The notes: generated from the letters alone by a model not told the origin. Numbered from the stretch's first letter, positions 19,751-28,213 are shown. The stretch is 64,000 bases of DNA from Trichomonas vaginalis G3 (GCF_026262505.1 NC_067206.1:21343896-21407895), one strand, 5' to 3'. Translations and numbers: made by a program.

Positions 19751-19975
19751 ATGAGCTTGTTCTTGAAGGTCATTCATGATGAAATAACTGTTGTAGAAGA
19801 TGTTAGCAATTGTTCAGACATTTTGAAGCGTATAGATGATATAAGAAATAAGTTAGATAGACCGCAAAGCGGTGAGGGCGAAGCCCGTGAGAACGCTTAT
19901 GTTTCATTGACTTTCTCCAGTAACGAGAACTTTTATGAGATAATATTGAAGAGAGATGATTTTAATATGGTGTAA
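19751..19975 (+). CDS. element A 74-residue protein with hairpin insert
   Basis: MSLFLKVIHDEITVVEDVSN, then CSDILKRIDDIRNKLD. It begins immediately after the previous stop and ends immediately before the next start, so the three genes at 18,869-20,503 look like one transcription unit. Residues 38-49 (PQSGEGEAREN) are encoded by a GC-rich double hairpin (19,861-19,886). Function unknown. Confidence 0.5.
   Translation: MSLFLKVIHDEITVVEDVSNCSDILKRIDDIRNKLDRPQSGEGEARENAYVSLTFSSNENFYEIILKRDDFNMV
19861..19886. repeat. GC-rich double-hairpin insert 4
   Basis: ACCGCAAAGCGGT (19,861-19,873) and GGGCGAAGCCC (19,876-19,886) are two perfect mini-hairpins with loops AAA and GAA, two bases apart, in frame within a small gene. 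They encode PQSGEGEA; insert 1 encodes PQRGEDE at the corresponding place. Confidence 0.75.
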
Positions 19976-20503
19976 ATGGTAGCTTGGGCAGCTTTAGGCG
20001 CAATGGGAACAAAAGCATTAGCATTTGGAGCAAAAGCACTTGGAGCTTATGACGCAGTAAATAAAATGAGTGGAGGAAGGGTTTCAAAGACATTAGATGC
20101 AAATAAAGGAAAGATTGGAGGCTGGGTTGCAAAGAAGTTAAGATTAAATAAAATGGGGCTCATAAATAAAGCATCCAATTTGGTTGCGCCTGAGTCAGAA
20201 AATGCTTTAGGAAAGGACGATGAGTTTGCAAAACATGCAAAAGACTTTAATGACCAGATGAAAGGTGAAACAATGCATTTAAATAGAGTCGATGGAACTA
20301 AAGAAAATGTTTCTTCTCCACCAGTAGTTCTTCCGTATGGTCCCTATGGAATGTATGGAAACCCTTACGAAAGACCATTTGACCCATTGACTGGTGGAAG
20401 TAACTGGTATCATTACGGCCGAAGAAGAAAGACAGTCAAGTTGGAGACAGACGTGAAGAAAGCAACTAAAAAGAAACCAAGGAAGAGAGTTATAAAGCAA
20501 TGA
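19976..20503 (+). CDS. element A virion-core-like protein (adenovirus pX/pVI-like composition)
   Basis: 175 residues. The N-terminal 45 residues are Ala/Gly-rich and amphipathic (MVAWAALGAMGTKALAFGAK). The middle has a Pro/Tyr/Gly-rich stretch (PYGPYGMYGNPYERPFDP). The tail is strongly basic (RRRKTVKLETDVKKATKKKP). Polintons and adenoviruses carry small minor-capsid/core proteins with an amphipathic N-terminus and basic regions (pVI, pX). The identification is by composition and context only. Confidence 0.45.
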   Translation: MVAWAALGAMGTKALAFGAKALGAYDAVNKMSGGRVSKTLDANKGKIGGWVAKKLRLNKMGLINKASNLVAPESENALGKDDEFAKHAKDFNDQMKGETMHLNRVDGTKENVSSPPVVLPYGPYGMYGNPYERPFDPLTGGSNWYHYGRRRKTVKLETDVKKATKKKPRKRVIKQ

Positions 20504-20648
20504 ATTCAACAGGGTGAAAAAAGAGGTGAAAAAAGAGGTGAGATTTCACCACTTCACCTAAATTTATTTTTGTGCTATGTTTTCATACGTGTGAGGGTGG
20601 TGATATCATTTATTTTTATATAAATGACAGAACAAAAATATAACATTT

Positions 20649-21083
20649 CTACTCAGCAGGAATGAGACCCTTACTGACTATGTATTCGTTTAATGCTTGA
20701 TGAAAACAATGGTACATATTATCGTATGGGTATACACAACGTCTGTTTCCATCGTCGTCGTATATGTAGAGCTCAAATCCAGTCCAACCTTCTTTTGTAC
20801 AATATGTAGCTTTATTTAAGTATGCATTTATGTAGATAAGGCAATTTTCTTCATCGCTCCAGAAATAATTTTTCGTCTTTGTTGAAATAGTTTTCGTTCC
20901 TCTGCGACCATAAGGAATGTATGCAATAAATTTTGCGTCATATGGGATTGTAATATATTCAGGGTTTCTTTCATCGTCAATGGGTCTGTCTTTGTTAAAA
21001 TGCATGTTTCTCAGTTTTACTTGAGTTTTGAATAGTTCACGGAAACGTTCTGGGAAAGAGTCATAGTAAATGTAGTCAGACAT
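20649..21083 (-). CDS. element A 144-residue terminal protein, unknown
   Basis: MSDYIYYDSFPERFRELFKT. Aromatic-rich alpha/beta protein (IAYIPYGRRGTKTISTKTKN, then YFWSDEENCLIYINAYLNKA) with no recognised family. It is the last gene before the right terminal repeat of A. A T-rich block (about 21,095-21,140) lies upstream of its ATG. The gap 20,504-20,648 holds short repeats of GGTGAAAAAAGA and a conserved TTTATTTTTGTG block. Confidence 0.5.
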   Translation of the reverse strand: MSDYIYYDSFPERFRELFKTQVKLRNMHFNKDRPIDDERNPEYITIPYDAKFIAYIPYGRRGTKTISTKTKNYFWSDEENCLIYINAYLNKATYCTKEGWTGFELYIYDDDGNRRCVYPYDNMYHCFHQALNEYIVSKGLIPAE

Positions 21084-21139
21084 GTCTTTGTAATGAAATA
21101 AAAAAGTTGGAAAATAAATAAAATAAGGTTATTTTTTAT

Positions 21140-21364
21140 TTAGTGAGGACGGTATTGAATTCGTTAGTGAATTTGTTAGTGAAGTCTTTAGTGAAGTCGT
21201 TAGTGAAGTCGTTTATGTGTCAGACGGTTTTGTAAATATTTAAGGTTAAGTTGGTGTTATGGTTGTATTGTAAAATATACGTTAACGGTTTTGTAAAGTG
21301 TCAAACTGTTATCTTTGGTAAGGTGGAACGCAGTGCCGCCGTACCCAAGATAGTCATACTAACT
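21140..21364. repeat. right terminal repeat of element A
   Basis: Reading inward from 21,364, the sequence matches the terminus of element B reading inward from 21,541. Both have AGTTAGTAT at the tip, then GGGTACGGCGGCACTG, then GACACTTTACAAAACCG with TTAACGTATATTTTACAA, then repeated TTAGTGAAGTCG-like units (as TTAGTGAAGTC and TTAGTGAATT). The similarity covers roughly 200 bases with gaps. Such terminal repeats are the substrate of the integrase. Confidence 0.8.
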
Positions 21365-21370
21365 AAGTGG
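21365..21370. repeat. AAGTGG, probable 6-bp target duplication of element A
   Basis: Directly after the CT terminus of A. The six bases read as codons K-W in the hAT frame that continues to the right. The left copy could not be checked because the left end of A is not preserved. Confidence 0.55.
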
Positions 21371-21534
21371 TATGTAAAATGCAATGAACTTGTGACACGA
21401 TCTGATGGCGTAGTTTGCCGGTGTTCAATGCAAGAACAAAGGGAGGATCATTATAAAAACTGGCTTAAGACTCATGTTCACACATGCCAGGCCGGAGAAG
21501 CATTATCGCAGCAAACATTACTTGACTACTACAA

Positions 21535-21540
21535 TAAAGG
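21535..21540. repeat. TAAAGG target duplication, left of element B
   Basis: Identical to 38,970-38,975 on the far side of element B. Six base pairs is the duplication length known for Polintons. Removing one copy leaves the hAT frame continuous. Confidence 0.9.
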
Positions 21541-21710
21541 AGTTAGTATACATATCATGGGTACGGCGGCACTGCGCGCCTCCTTACCCATTATATGTGA
21601 ATTTGACACTTTACAAAACCGTTAACGTATATTTTACAACACTAACGACTTCACTAACGAATTCACTAATATTTTCACAAACGACTTCACTAATGTAAAA
21701 ATAAACGTTC
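21541..21710. repeat. terminal sequence of element B (left)
   Basis: Mirrors 38,800-38,969. It contains the GGGTACGGCGGCACTG block (21,559-21,574), GACACTTTACAAAACCG, and several copies of the ACTTCACTAACGA / ACTTCACTAATG unit, all shared with the right end of A. These are probably integrase recognition sequences. Confidence 0.8.
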
Positions 21711-22031
21711 TCACTTACAAAAGTATTGCAACTCCTCCCATTGCTGTGCTTCATATAACAGCTCATAATCTTCTGACTCACTTTCTTCTTCATATAGGTC
21801 AAAATCACTGTCATAGTTTATACCTGTAAGTTTTGACAAAGCTAATGAAACACGCTTACCGTTTGTATCGTATGCTTGTATAAACTTTCCATTCTTCATT
21901 CCTTCATAAACGCTCAAACTAACTTTACCCTTTCTCCCTCGTATCTGATAGAATGTATTTTCACGAGGAACGAAGAACAAATTCTTGAACTCATGACCGT
22001 TGTAGTTTGTTATCTCAATAGTTTTCGTCAT
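21711..22031 (-). CDS. element B stand-alone HNH-accessory-domain protein (left arm)
   Basis: 106 residues from the ATG at 22,031 (MTKTIEITNYNGHEFKNLFF). The first about 60 residues align with the C-terminal domain of the HNH proteins. IEITNYNGHEFKNLFFVP with FYQIRG and NGKRVSLALSKL here matches VEIIQYSKFTLENYYYVP with FYYFMG and EGRRTKLSIAKF in A's HNH. It also matches VEITDYGKHSFEFYYYVE with FYYYTG in B's HNH. The tail is acidic (YEEESESEDYELLYEA). The shared domain is probably DNA-binding; without the nuclease it could compete with or regulate the nuclease. An identical copy lies at 38,479-38,799. Confidence 0.7.
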   Translation of the reverse strand: MTKTIEITNYNGHEFKNLFFVPRENTFYQIRGRKGKVSLSVYEGMKNGKFIQAYDTNGKRVSLALSKLTGINYDSDFDLYEEESESEDYELLYEAQQWEELQYFCK

Positions 22032-22078
22032 TACATCCAAATAAAAATTTTCAGTAAAAATAAAACTAATGAAATATT

Positions 22079-22321
22079 TTATTCCTCACTGTCGTCTGCT
22101 TTCTCCAACTCTTCTAACTTCTTCTTAAGTTCAGCAATGTTGTCCTCATGAAGTTTAATCTTCCTTAATATACCTTCTCTGTCTAATGGTTGTTTTATCT
22201 TTCTAAACTGAACTCTACCATCCTTCATAGTATGAATGTAAAAACCTTCTGGAATAGTTCCTGATTTAATGTATTCTACCAAAAACTTTTGTTTCATTGC
22301 TTCAGTGACTTTAGTCGTCAT
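22079..22321 (-). CDS. element B 80-residue basic coiled-coil protein (left arm)
   Basis: MTTKVTEAMKQKFLVEYIKS, then GFYIHTMKDGRVQFRKIKQP and a C-terminal coiled coil (IAELKKKLEELEKADDSEE). The MKDGRVQFRKIKQPL block matches SKDGKIYVRKRKVPL of the first gene of element A. The gene is identical in the right arm (38,189-38,431). A short beta motif followed by a dimerising helix suggests a small DNA-binding regulator. This is inference. Confidence 0.6.
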   Translation of the reverse strand: MTTKVTEAMKQKFLVEYIKSGTIPEGFYIHTMKDGRVQFRKIKQPLDREGILRKIKLHEDNIAELKKKLEELEKADDSEE

Positions 22322-22903
22322 TTTACTCTAAGGTGAAGCTAGCACAGCGATAATGGATTTCATGACTTTTTAGTATTTCATGCAATCTTAACAGATAGCC
22401 TTACAAGTACTTCCAGTGTCCCTAGCTGTCCCTCCTTTTTATATAACTCCATGACATTTATAATCTCGCGAAACTTAACAGGTAGCATAACAGATTAAAA
22501 TCAGATGAGGTTTTGAACCAAAATTTCTAAGCAACGTTGTCAAGGATTTTGAGGAACTAGGGACAGAGTGTGGCAAAGTCCAAGATTTAATTTATCTTCA
22601 TCTGTTTCATCAGCTATCTCATCTAATATGCCAATATTTTATTCATAACTCGTGGCAAACCCACTAACTTTCATTATATTCATCTACATGCTTCATCTGA
22701 TAGAAAGTATGACTTTCATTAACTCTGTGAGATAATGAAAACTACTAGGGACAGAGACCATGGCAAAGTTTATGACTTTCATTATTTCCAGAACTTAATG
22801 AAAACTACTAGGGACAGAGACCATGGCAAAGTTCATGATTTAATTTATTCTCTCACTAACAACAAATACAAAACTCCAACACTAACGACAAAAATAAATG
22901 TCC
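22322..22903. promoter_or_regulatory. non-coding region with CTAGGGACAGAG repeats (left arm)
   Basis: About 580 bases without a gene, mirrored at about 37,606-38,188. A unit with CTAGGGACAGAG followed by ATGGCAAAGT or GTGGCAAAGT recurs at about 22,554, 22,745 and 22,807. A related TCGTGGCAAACC lies at about 22,650 and an inverted GTCCCTAGCTGTCCC at about 22,418. Copies also share ATGACTTTCATT or ATGATTTAATTTAT after the unit. The iterated sites between two gene groups suggest a regulator or replication-protein binding region. Confidence 0.5.
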
Positions 22904-24838
22904 TCACTTCTTAACAAAGTAATATGTGCTTCTTACACCACCATAGCTCAAACGTTTCTTTTCAAACATCGATTGAAACTTATTTTGAGCCATTGGCTTT
23001 AGTCTCTTTTTCTTCAAATACGCCAAGAAATCTTCTTCACATCTTTTCACTTCATAGCCTTCTTTAAACTCCTCCTTGTTAAGTTCTATGAAATCCTTTA
23101 TCTCATTCTTTGTTGCAATGGCTTCTTCACGAACGACATCATGAACTATTTCAACACTGTTCTCATGTATGACCTCCTCACTGTTCTCATGAACTATTTC
23201 ATCACTGTTCTCATGAACGACCTCCTCACTGTTCTCATGAACTATTTCATCATTGTTCTCATGAACGACCTCCTCACTGTTCTCATGAACTATTTCATCA
23301 TTGTTCTCATGAACGACCTCCTCACTGTTCTCATGAACTATTTCAACACTGTTCTCATGAACGACCTCCTCACTGTTCTCATGAACTATTTCAACACTGT
23401 TCTCATGTATGACCTCCTCACTGTTCTCATGAACTATTTCAACACTGTTCTCATGTATGACCTCCTCACTGTTCTCATGAACTATTTCATCATTGTTCTC
23501 ATGAACGACCTCCTCACTGTCTTTCATAAGCGTTTCAAAGTCTCCTTTACTCATTACTTCAATCTCATGCTGTTCACAATAGTACTTAAACTCACTGTAT
23601 ATGTCTTTGTTGTATGTTATATTGCTTCCCATGTACTCCATGAATTTTTCAAGCACTTCCTCATAATTCACTGTTTCTTTCTTTCCACGACCTTCTAATA
23701 TCATACTTGCTTCGTAAATATAACTTCTTGCAGAACCGTCTCGCTTTCTACTTCTTTTCACAAATTCTCTCATCTTGCCACCAAATACATTTGAACTACA
23801 TGCAAAGAATTCATTCTCCTTCGCAAATTCTTTATATCTTCTGTAGCACTCTGTACAATTCCATCCGGATACAAACTTTTCATAGAACTCCTCGTAAAAC
23901 ATTTGGTAAGGTGTTTTGTTCATTTCGATGAGTTCTTGTTTAGCCCTGGTGAATGGTATCTTCCTTACATCAAATTCACTTAAATCTTTCCTCATGAAGT
24001 ACGTCAGTAAGTTTGAATAAAACTCTTCATTAAAGCTTTCAATGAGATTTGAGAAATATTCGTAATTTCCTTTGTATCTGCTGCTTACGTCAATGACAAC
24101 AAATCTTCTGTCGTCTTTGTCAATCTTTACTGAGTTGAAGTTGTTAGATATCATGATGATATTACAAACATTCTCTATCTTTCTTACTGGCTGACACTTC
24201 TGATTTAAGTCCAACTGAGTCTCTGTTACTATTGACTTTAGTGCGTCGTGGTTCATGACCTTAGACGTATCGCATGAGCTTAGTTCATTGCATACGATGA
24301 GCTTCATGTTCTCAATAGCAGCATTGAATCTACCAACCACATTCTCTATTGCCGTTATATTATTGTTGGCGTACTTGCTAATGAGCTCGCATAGAACATT
24401 ACTAAGTACATTCTTACCAGTTCCTTGCTTTCCTATTAACAAAAGTACTGTTCCAGTCTTTCCACAAGGATTTTGAACGATGTAGGCGAACCAGTTCAAA
24501 ACATACTCATAAAGCTCTTCATCCTCATTACATATGACATCGTGAACATGTTTCAAATATCCTTCAATAACGCTTTCATCTACTTCATTCAGTACCTCAT
24601 ACTCATATCCTCTGAAATAGCTGTAAATGTCATCTCTTTCGTCAAAGAATCTCATGCCTGACTTCATAAGATAGTTCTTGTTCTGACCCGCTTCATAAAT
24701 CATCAGTGCGTTCACATCCTTCTCCTCAATACGTCCTACATAAACACTCTTCATGAGCTTATTGAATTCCTTGCTATCTACTGACACAAGTGTTGTTGTG
24801 TCTCGTATTCCATCATAATCTTTCACTAGATATGTCAT
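22904..24838 (-). CDS. D5-like superfamily 3 helicase of element B (left arm)
   Basis: 644 codons that look whole. The SF3 core spans about residues 130-245: Walker A GKQGTGKN (VLLLIGKQGTGKNVLSNVL), Walker B KLIVCNEL, then DALKSIVTETQLDLNQKCQP, motif C NIIMISNN and DRRFVVIDVSSRYKGN. This core is closely related to the C-terminal half of element C's PrimPol-helicase. After residue 445 comes a tract of about 16 octapeptides of the form xxE(I/V)(V/I)HEN (EVVHENNDEIVHENS), then a conserved C-terminal domain (KNEIKDFIELNKEEFKEGYE, then YGGVRSTYYFVKK). SF3 helicases unwind origins of small viruses and NCLDV. The primase frame lies just upstream on the same strand. Confidence 0.85.
   Translation of the reverse strand: MTYLVKDYDGIRDTTTLVSVDSKEFNKLMKSVYVGRIEEKDVNALMIYEAGQNKNYLMKSGMRFFDERDDIYSYFRGYEYEVLNEVDESVIEGYLKHVHDVICNEDEELYEYVLNWFAYIVQNPCGKTGTVLLLIGKQGTGKNVLSNVLCELISKYANNNITAIENVVGRFNAAIENMKLIVCNELSSCDTSKVMNHDALKSIVTETQLDLNQKCQPVRKIENVCNIIMISNNFNSVKIDKDDRRFVVIDVSSRYKGNYEYFSNLIESFNEEFYSNLLTYFMRKDLSEFDVRKIPFTRAKQELIEMNKTPYQMFYEEFYEKFVSGWNCTECYRRYKEFAKENEFFACSSNVFGGKMREFVKRSRKRDGSARSYIYEASMILEGRGKKETVNYEEVLEKFMEYMGSNITYNKDIYSEFKYYCEQHEIEVMSKGDFETLMKDSEEVVHENNDEIVHENSEEVIHENSVEIVHENSEEVIHENSVEIVHENSEEVVHENSVEIVHENSEEVVHENNDEIVHENSEEVVHENNDEIVHENSEEVVHENSDEIVHENSEEVIHENSVEIVHDVVREEAIATKNEIKDFIELNKEEFKEGYEVKRCEEDFLAYLKKKRLKPMAQNKFQSMFEKKRLSYGGVRSTYYFVKK
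23135..23525 (-). repeat. 24-bp coding repeats (VHEN octads) in the helicase gene
   Basis: About 16 tandem 24-bp units alternate between (S)EEV(V/I)HEN and (N/S)(D/V)EI(V/I)HEN. The block makes an acidic, His/Asn-containing, probably extended linker between helicase core and C-terminal domain. The right-arm counterpart (about 36,990-37,370) has a different number of units. The complementary strand also stays open across the repeat (MNYFNTVLM...), which is a by-product. Confidence 0.85.
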
Positions 24839-24891
24839 ACGTGCTCCGTCAATAACAACAACACATCTTCTTAAGTCATTTATAACACTAG

Positions 24892-25719
24892 CTATGTCAA
24901 TACCGTCTCACTCATGTACTTATTTTTCCTCAAGTCCTTTAGTGTGAAAGTGTCTCTAAGTTCTATTTCAAACAATTCATTTACACATCCTTTGCAATAC
25001 TTCTCTATAAAATATTTCTGTCGTTCTTTACTAAGTTTCTTAACAGCTCTGAAGAACCATGTGTTTTGACTCAAACATCCTTCACAACTTCTCTCATTCA
25101 TTCCTAGTTCTTTCATGTCATTATCTTCAACCTCTATGGTCTCATTGACTAAGGTCAAAGGGTTCTTAGTCATTGCTGGTCTTATCTGAAACAATGTTTG
25201 TGCAACAGGTTTAACTAGTTCAGCAACGTCCTTCCTTAATATGAATAGCTGTTTCCACTCATCTTTGCTAACAGTTCTTTCATAACCACTGACAGTAATG
25301 ATTTCATTTGCTGACCTTAGACGCTTATGTTCTATCATTTGTATTGCTTTTGTGTAAGGCTTTCGTGAGCATAGGTTGTATATGTCATTCCTGCAATGTT
25401 CATTCATGCCAATAGTACTAAATCCTTTCTTTGCTGTTGAGTGCATAATATCCATTAGTTCCTGTGTTCGTATTGCTGTCTCATAAAATACAACAAGACC
25501 TTTGTCATCTATGACGTACTTACCGAAAACATTGCTTATATTCTTTAACCATGAAATAACATCCTCATTCATGCTGTCAAACATGAAGTAAGGTCTTACA
25601 TACTCTTCACTTATAAGATACTCCACAAAGTACTTGTTAAGCTCTATGTCCTCGTGAGCGATTTCATTAGGTTTGATATTAGTTCCTTTTGTCATTGCTG
25701 TCATGTACTTCACTCTCAT
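24892..25719 (-). CDS. archaeo-eukaryotic-type primase part of element B (left arm)
   Basis: 276 residues from ATG 25,719 (MRVKYMTAMTKGTNIKPNEI). YVRPYFMFDSMNEDVISWLK is followed by LVVFYETAIRTQELMDIMHS and NEHCRNDIYNLCSRKPYTKA. This sequence has the layout of the AEP primases attached to D5-like helicases in NCLDV and Polinton-like viruses (a 'RpYfdiD' strand, then 'HvvFyet...L..im', then 'iD..vY...R...'). A Cys-rich segment near the end (SCEGCLSQNTW, then YCKGCVNEL) may bind zinc. It ends 53 bases before the helicase frame, so the primase-helicase is carried in two consecutive frames in both arms and may be broken. The pair would start and unwind DNA replication of the element. Confidence 0.65.
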   Translation of the reverse strand: MRVKYMTAMTKGTNIKPNEIAHEDIELNKYFVEYLISEEYVRPYFMFDSMNEDVISWLKNISNVFGKYVIDDKGLVVFYETAIRTQELMDIMHSTAKKGFSTIGMNEHCRNDIYNLCSRKPYTKAIQMIEHKRLRSANEIITVSGYERTVSKDEWKQLFILRKDVAELVKPVAQTLFQIRPAMTKNPLTLVNETIEVEDNDMKELGMNERSCEGCLSQNTWFFRAVKKLSKERQKYFIEKYCKGCVNELFEIELRDTFTLKDLRKNKYMSETVLT

Positions 25720-25818
25720 AGTTCCTTTCAATAGCTTAAAAATACTTCATTGTTTCATAACTGCTCTAAATTCTGTTCAAAATTCGTACAACATAACTTT
25801 TAACATTAGTGAAAGAAC

Positions 25819-26521
25819 ATGAGCGAAACAACAACATCTAACATTACAGAAGAAGTCAATGACAATGCCGATGAAAACATTACAGAAGGAGCTAGTGAAA
25901 ATATTGATGAGTTCAGTGAGGAAGAAGATATTGAGGACGTCAATGAGAACGTTAGTGGGGAACAAACTCAATGGGAAACATTGAGAAATCATGAAGATTA
26001 TGAGATTTGTACGACATATCCTTTTACTATTCGTCGAAAGAAAAACAATATTAAGAGTGAATGCTTAAATAATCATATGGTTATATTGAGCTTAGTTTAA
26101 ACAACAAAAGCATTTAAAGCATAGAATTATTGCAGAACAGTGGATTGAAAATCCAAACAATTTGAAAGAAATAGACCATATAAATCATGATAGAACGGAC
26201 AACAGAATCTCAAACCTTCGTTGGTGTTCTAGATCTGAAAACAATAGAAATAAAAGCAAGTATGGCGATATAGTTTATGAGTTCGTTGATGAAATATCTG
26301 ACGAAGCTGTTGAAATAACAGATTATGGTAAGCATTCGTTTGAGTTCTACTACTATGTTGAGAATGAGGACGCATTCTATTATTATACAGGTCTTAACTA
26401 TCGAAAACTTCATATAAACTTTACAAAAACAGGTGATGCTTATGTTTGTATGATAGATACAGAAAACAAGAGAGTAATTTTATGCATAAACAAATTCAAA
26501 CGCTTGTACGGCTTCATGTAG
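25819..26521 (+). pseudogene. HNH endonuclease of element B, left-arm copy (broken)
   Basis: Same gene as the whole-looking right-arm copy (33,994-34,698). It has the acidic N-terminal extension (NITEEVNDNADENITEGASE), the NUMOD4-like WETLRNHEDYEI segment and the HNH core (EIDHINHDRTDNRISNLRWC), but this copy is broken (about one break). It is divergent from the primase gene across about 100 bases. Confidence 0.75.
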
Positions 26522-26587
26522 GACAAACATTATTTTTCAACACTAACGCCAACACTTAGGACAAACATTCATGACTAACATTACTGT

Positions 26588-27656
26588 ATAACATAAATGT
26601 TTTGTTATGACTTCGTCGTAAATGTTTTGTCATGAATTCATCGTATATGCTTTGTCAAAACTTCTTCGTAAATGTTTTGTCATGACTTCTTCGTATATGT
26701 TTTGTCATGAATTCATCGTATATGTTTTGTCATGATTTCTTCGTAAATGTTTTGTCATGATTTCTTCATCGTAAATGTTTTGTCATGATTTCTTCATCGT
26801 ATATGCTTTGTCAAGGTTTCTTCGTAAATGTTTTGTCATGACCTCATCGTAAATGTTTTGTCATGATTTCTTCATCGTAAATGTTTTGTCATGATTTCAT
26901 CGTAAATGTTTTGTCATGATTTCATCGTACATGTTTTGTCATGACCTCATGGAACTTAAACGTAAATGTTTTGTCATGATTTCTTCATCGTATATGCTTT
27001 GTCAAGGTTTCTTCGTAAATGTTTTGTCATGATTTCATCGTAAATGTTTTGTCATGATTTCATCGTTAATGTTTTGTCATGATTTCATCGTTAATGTTTT
27101 GTCAAGGTTTCTTCGTAAATGTTTTGTCATGACCTCATCGTAAATGTTTTGTCATGACCTCATCGTAAATGTTTTGTCATGATTTCATCGTAAATGTTTT
27201 GTCATGATTTCATCGTACATGTTTTGTCATGACCTCATCGTAAATGTTTTGTCATGATTTCTTCATCGTAAATGTTTTGTCATGATTTCTTCATCGTATA
27301 TGCTTTGTCAAGGTTTCTTCGTAAATGTTTTGTCATGACCTCATCGTAAATGTTTTGTCATGACCTCATCGTAAATGTTTTGTCATGATTTCATCGTAAA
27401 TGTTTTGTCATGATTTCATCGTACATGTTTTGTCATGACCTCATCGTAAATGTTTTGTCATGATTTCTTCATCGTATATGCTTTGTCAAGGTTTCTTCGT
27501 AAATGTTTTGTCATGATTTCATCGTACATGTTTTGTCATGACTTCTTCGTATATGTTTTGTCATGAATTCATCGTATATGTTTTGTCAAAACTTCATCGT
27601 AAATGTTTTGTCATGATTTCATCGTTAATGTTTTGTCAAAACTTCTTCGTAATGAG
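26588..27656. repeat. 25-bp tandem repeat array, left arm outer block
   Basis: Dozens of copies of a unit around CGTAAATGTTTTGTCATGA followed by TTTCAT, TTTCTTCAT, CCTCAT or TTCTT, giving a period of about 25 (22-28) bases. Variants are CGTATATGCTTTGTCAAGG and CGTACATG. Each unit contains the self-complementary TCATGA. The array is mirrored at about 32,288-33,925. It has no unique spacers and no coding content. Candidate roles are binding array, replication or partition site, or heterochromatin nucleation. Confidence 0.9.
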
Positions 27657-27682
27657 TGTAAATGATCCAAAAATAATGTTTA

Positions 27683-27728
27683 TGTTAGAATGTTAGATCT
27701 AACACCTTTTCTAACATGTTTTCTAACA
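27683..27728. promoter_or_regulatory. TGTTAGATCTAACA operator-like palindrome (left arm 1)
   Basis: Palindrome at 27,691-27,704 with GTTAGAA on one side and TTTTCTAACATGTTTTCTAA on the other. The same block is in element A (11,563-11,608) and at six further places in B: 28,643, 30,106, 30,368, 31,092, 32,753 and 33,136 (first base of the 14-mer). Confidence 0.65.
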
Positions 27729-27862
27729 TGACCTCATCGTAAATGTTTTGTTATGACCTCATGGAACTTAAACGTATATGTTTTGTCATGACCTCATCGT
27801 ATATGTTTTGTCATGACCTCATCGTAAATGTTTTGTCATGACCTCATCGTAAATGTTTTGTG
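27729..27862. repeat. 25-bp repeat array, short block
   Basis: Four to five further units of the CGTAAATGTTTTGTCATGA repeat between the operator-like palindrome and the first KilA-N fragment. Some units carry a CATGGAACTTAAACGTA spacer variant, also seen many times at 32,390-33,100. Confidence 0.8.
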
Positions 27863-28187
27863 AAGAATATAACAACCGCCGGAATTCAGACGGTTGCTTT
27901 TTATACAAAATTCACGCAGGAAAATTCTTGAGTTTTGGTTGAAAGAATACGGTCGAGCCAAAAGTGGCTCAACCTCAAAACAAACATTTTGTGAGCTTAC
28001 TAAGGCGTTATGAATGAATTCAAAGGTATTTACATACATCCTGACCTCGTTCATTTTGTTGCTGAATGGTGCTCTGTAAAGTATGCATTTTATGTCAAAG
28101 ATATTATGGACTCCATAGACAAGAAAGTTCATGAGAAGTTAGATGAAGAAGAACTCGAAGATACAGTAGAGAATGCAAAACATTTTT
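27863..28187 (+). pseudogene. KilA-N gene fragment (element C type) in the left arm
   Basis: Plus-strand sequence matches the KilA-N gene of element C (59,782-60,447) from about codon 50 to codon 150. GAATTCAAAGGTATTTACAT onward, about 170 bases encode EFKGIYIHPDLVHFVAEWCS and VKYAFYVKDIMDSIDKKVHE with essentially the same DNA. The first part is more diverged. It is a broken fragment, not a gene. Open frames on the opposite strand (for example 27,836-28,132) are shadows. A second, shorter copy follows at about 28,225-28,318. Confidence 0.75.
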
Positions 28188-28213
28188 GACGAAGTGAAGA
28201 TCTTCACTTAGTC
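28188..28213. promoter_or_regulatory. 26-bp palindrome GAAGTGAAGATCTTCACTT (left arm)
   Basis: Near-perfect palindrome: GACGAAGTGAAGA (28,188-28,200) against TCTTCACTTAGTC (28,201-28,213). It is followed by AAAATGTGATGCAAAAACAA. The same motif lies at 31,684-31,709 and 31,934-31,959 and, as a looped version, in element A at 11,442-11,469. Confidence 0.65.

Larger units (their letters stand above)
3785..21364. mobile_element. Polinton/Maverick element A (polB type), broken
   Basis: This element of about 17.6 kb carries family B polymerase, integrase, packaging ATPase, penton-like, fibre-like, HNH and KilA-N genes, the known gene set of Mavericks/Polintons. The right end reads ...TAGTCATACTAACT at 21,364; reversed it starts AGTTAGTATGACTATC, and Polinton termini are known to be AG...CT. 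It is followed by AAGTGG (21,365-21,370), probably one copy of the 6-bp target duplication and part of a hAT coding frame. The left end was not found: MULE sequence abuts it at about 3785, so the left terminus is lost or rearranged. About eight breaks are visible. Most frames are still open, so the insertion looks fairly young. Confidence 0.85.
21365..21540 (+). pseudogene. hAT transposase gene, fragment 1 (zinc-finger region) between elements A and B
   Basis: The plus frame reads KWYVKCNELVTRSDGVVCRC, then EDHYKNWLKTHVHTCQAGEA and SQQTLLDYYNKG. The Cys-x-Cys ... His ... Cys arrangement suits the N-terminal BED-like zinc finger of hAT transposases. The frame ends at TAAAGG (21,535-21,540), where element B begins. 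It resumes in the same frame right after B at 38,970-38,975 (TAAAGG again): ...YYNKG then KQPNDPMLDLSNVYDEM. The part upstream of AAGTGG is not found left of A. This is a plain DNA transposon gene split by two Polinton-type insertions 170 bp apart. Confidence 0.8.

Noticed and set aside
21331-21574. A small 244-bp transposon with CAGTGCCGCCGTACCC inverted ends
   Set aside because: These inverted blocks are the right end of element A and the left end of element B facing each other across 176 bp of hAT sequence. Both tips are bounded by 6-bp target sites in the hAT frame.
23141-23698. 185-codon plus-strand frame rich in MNYFNTVLM
   Set aside because: It is the complement of the 24-bp octapeptide repeats of the helicase and owes its openness to that periodicity.
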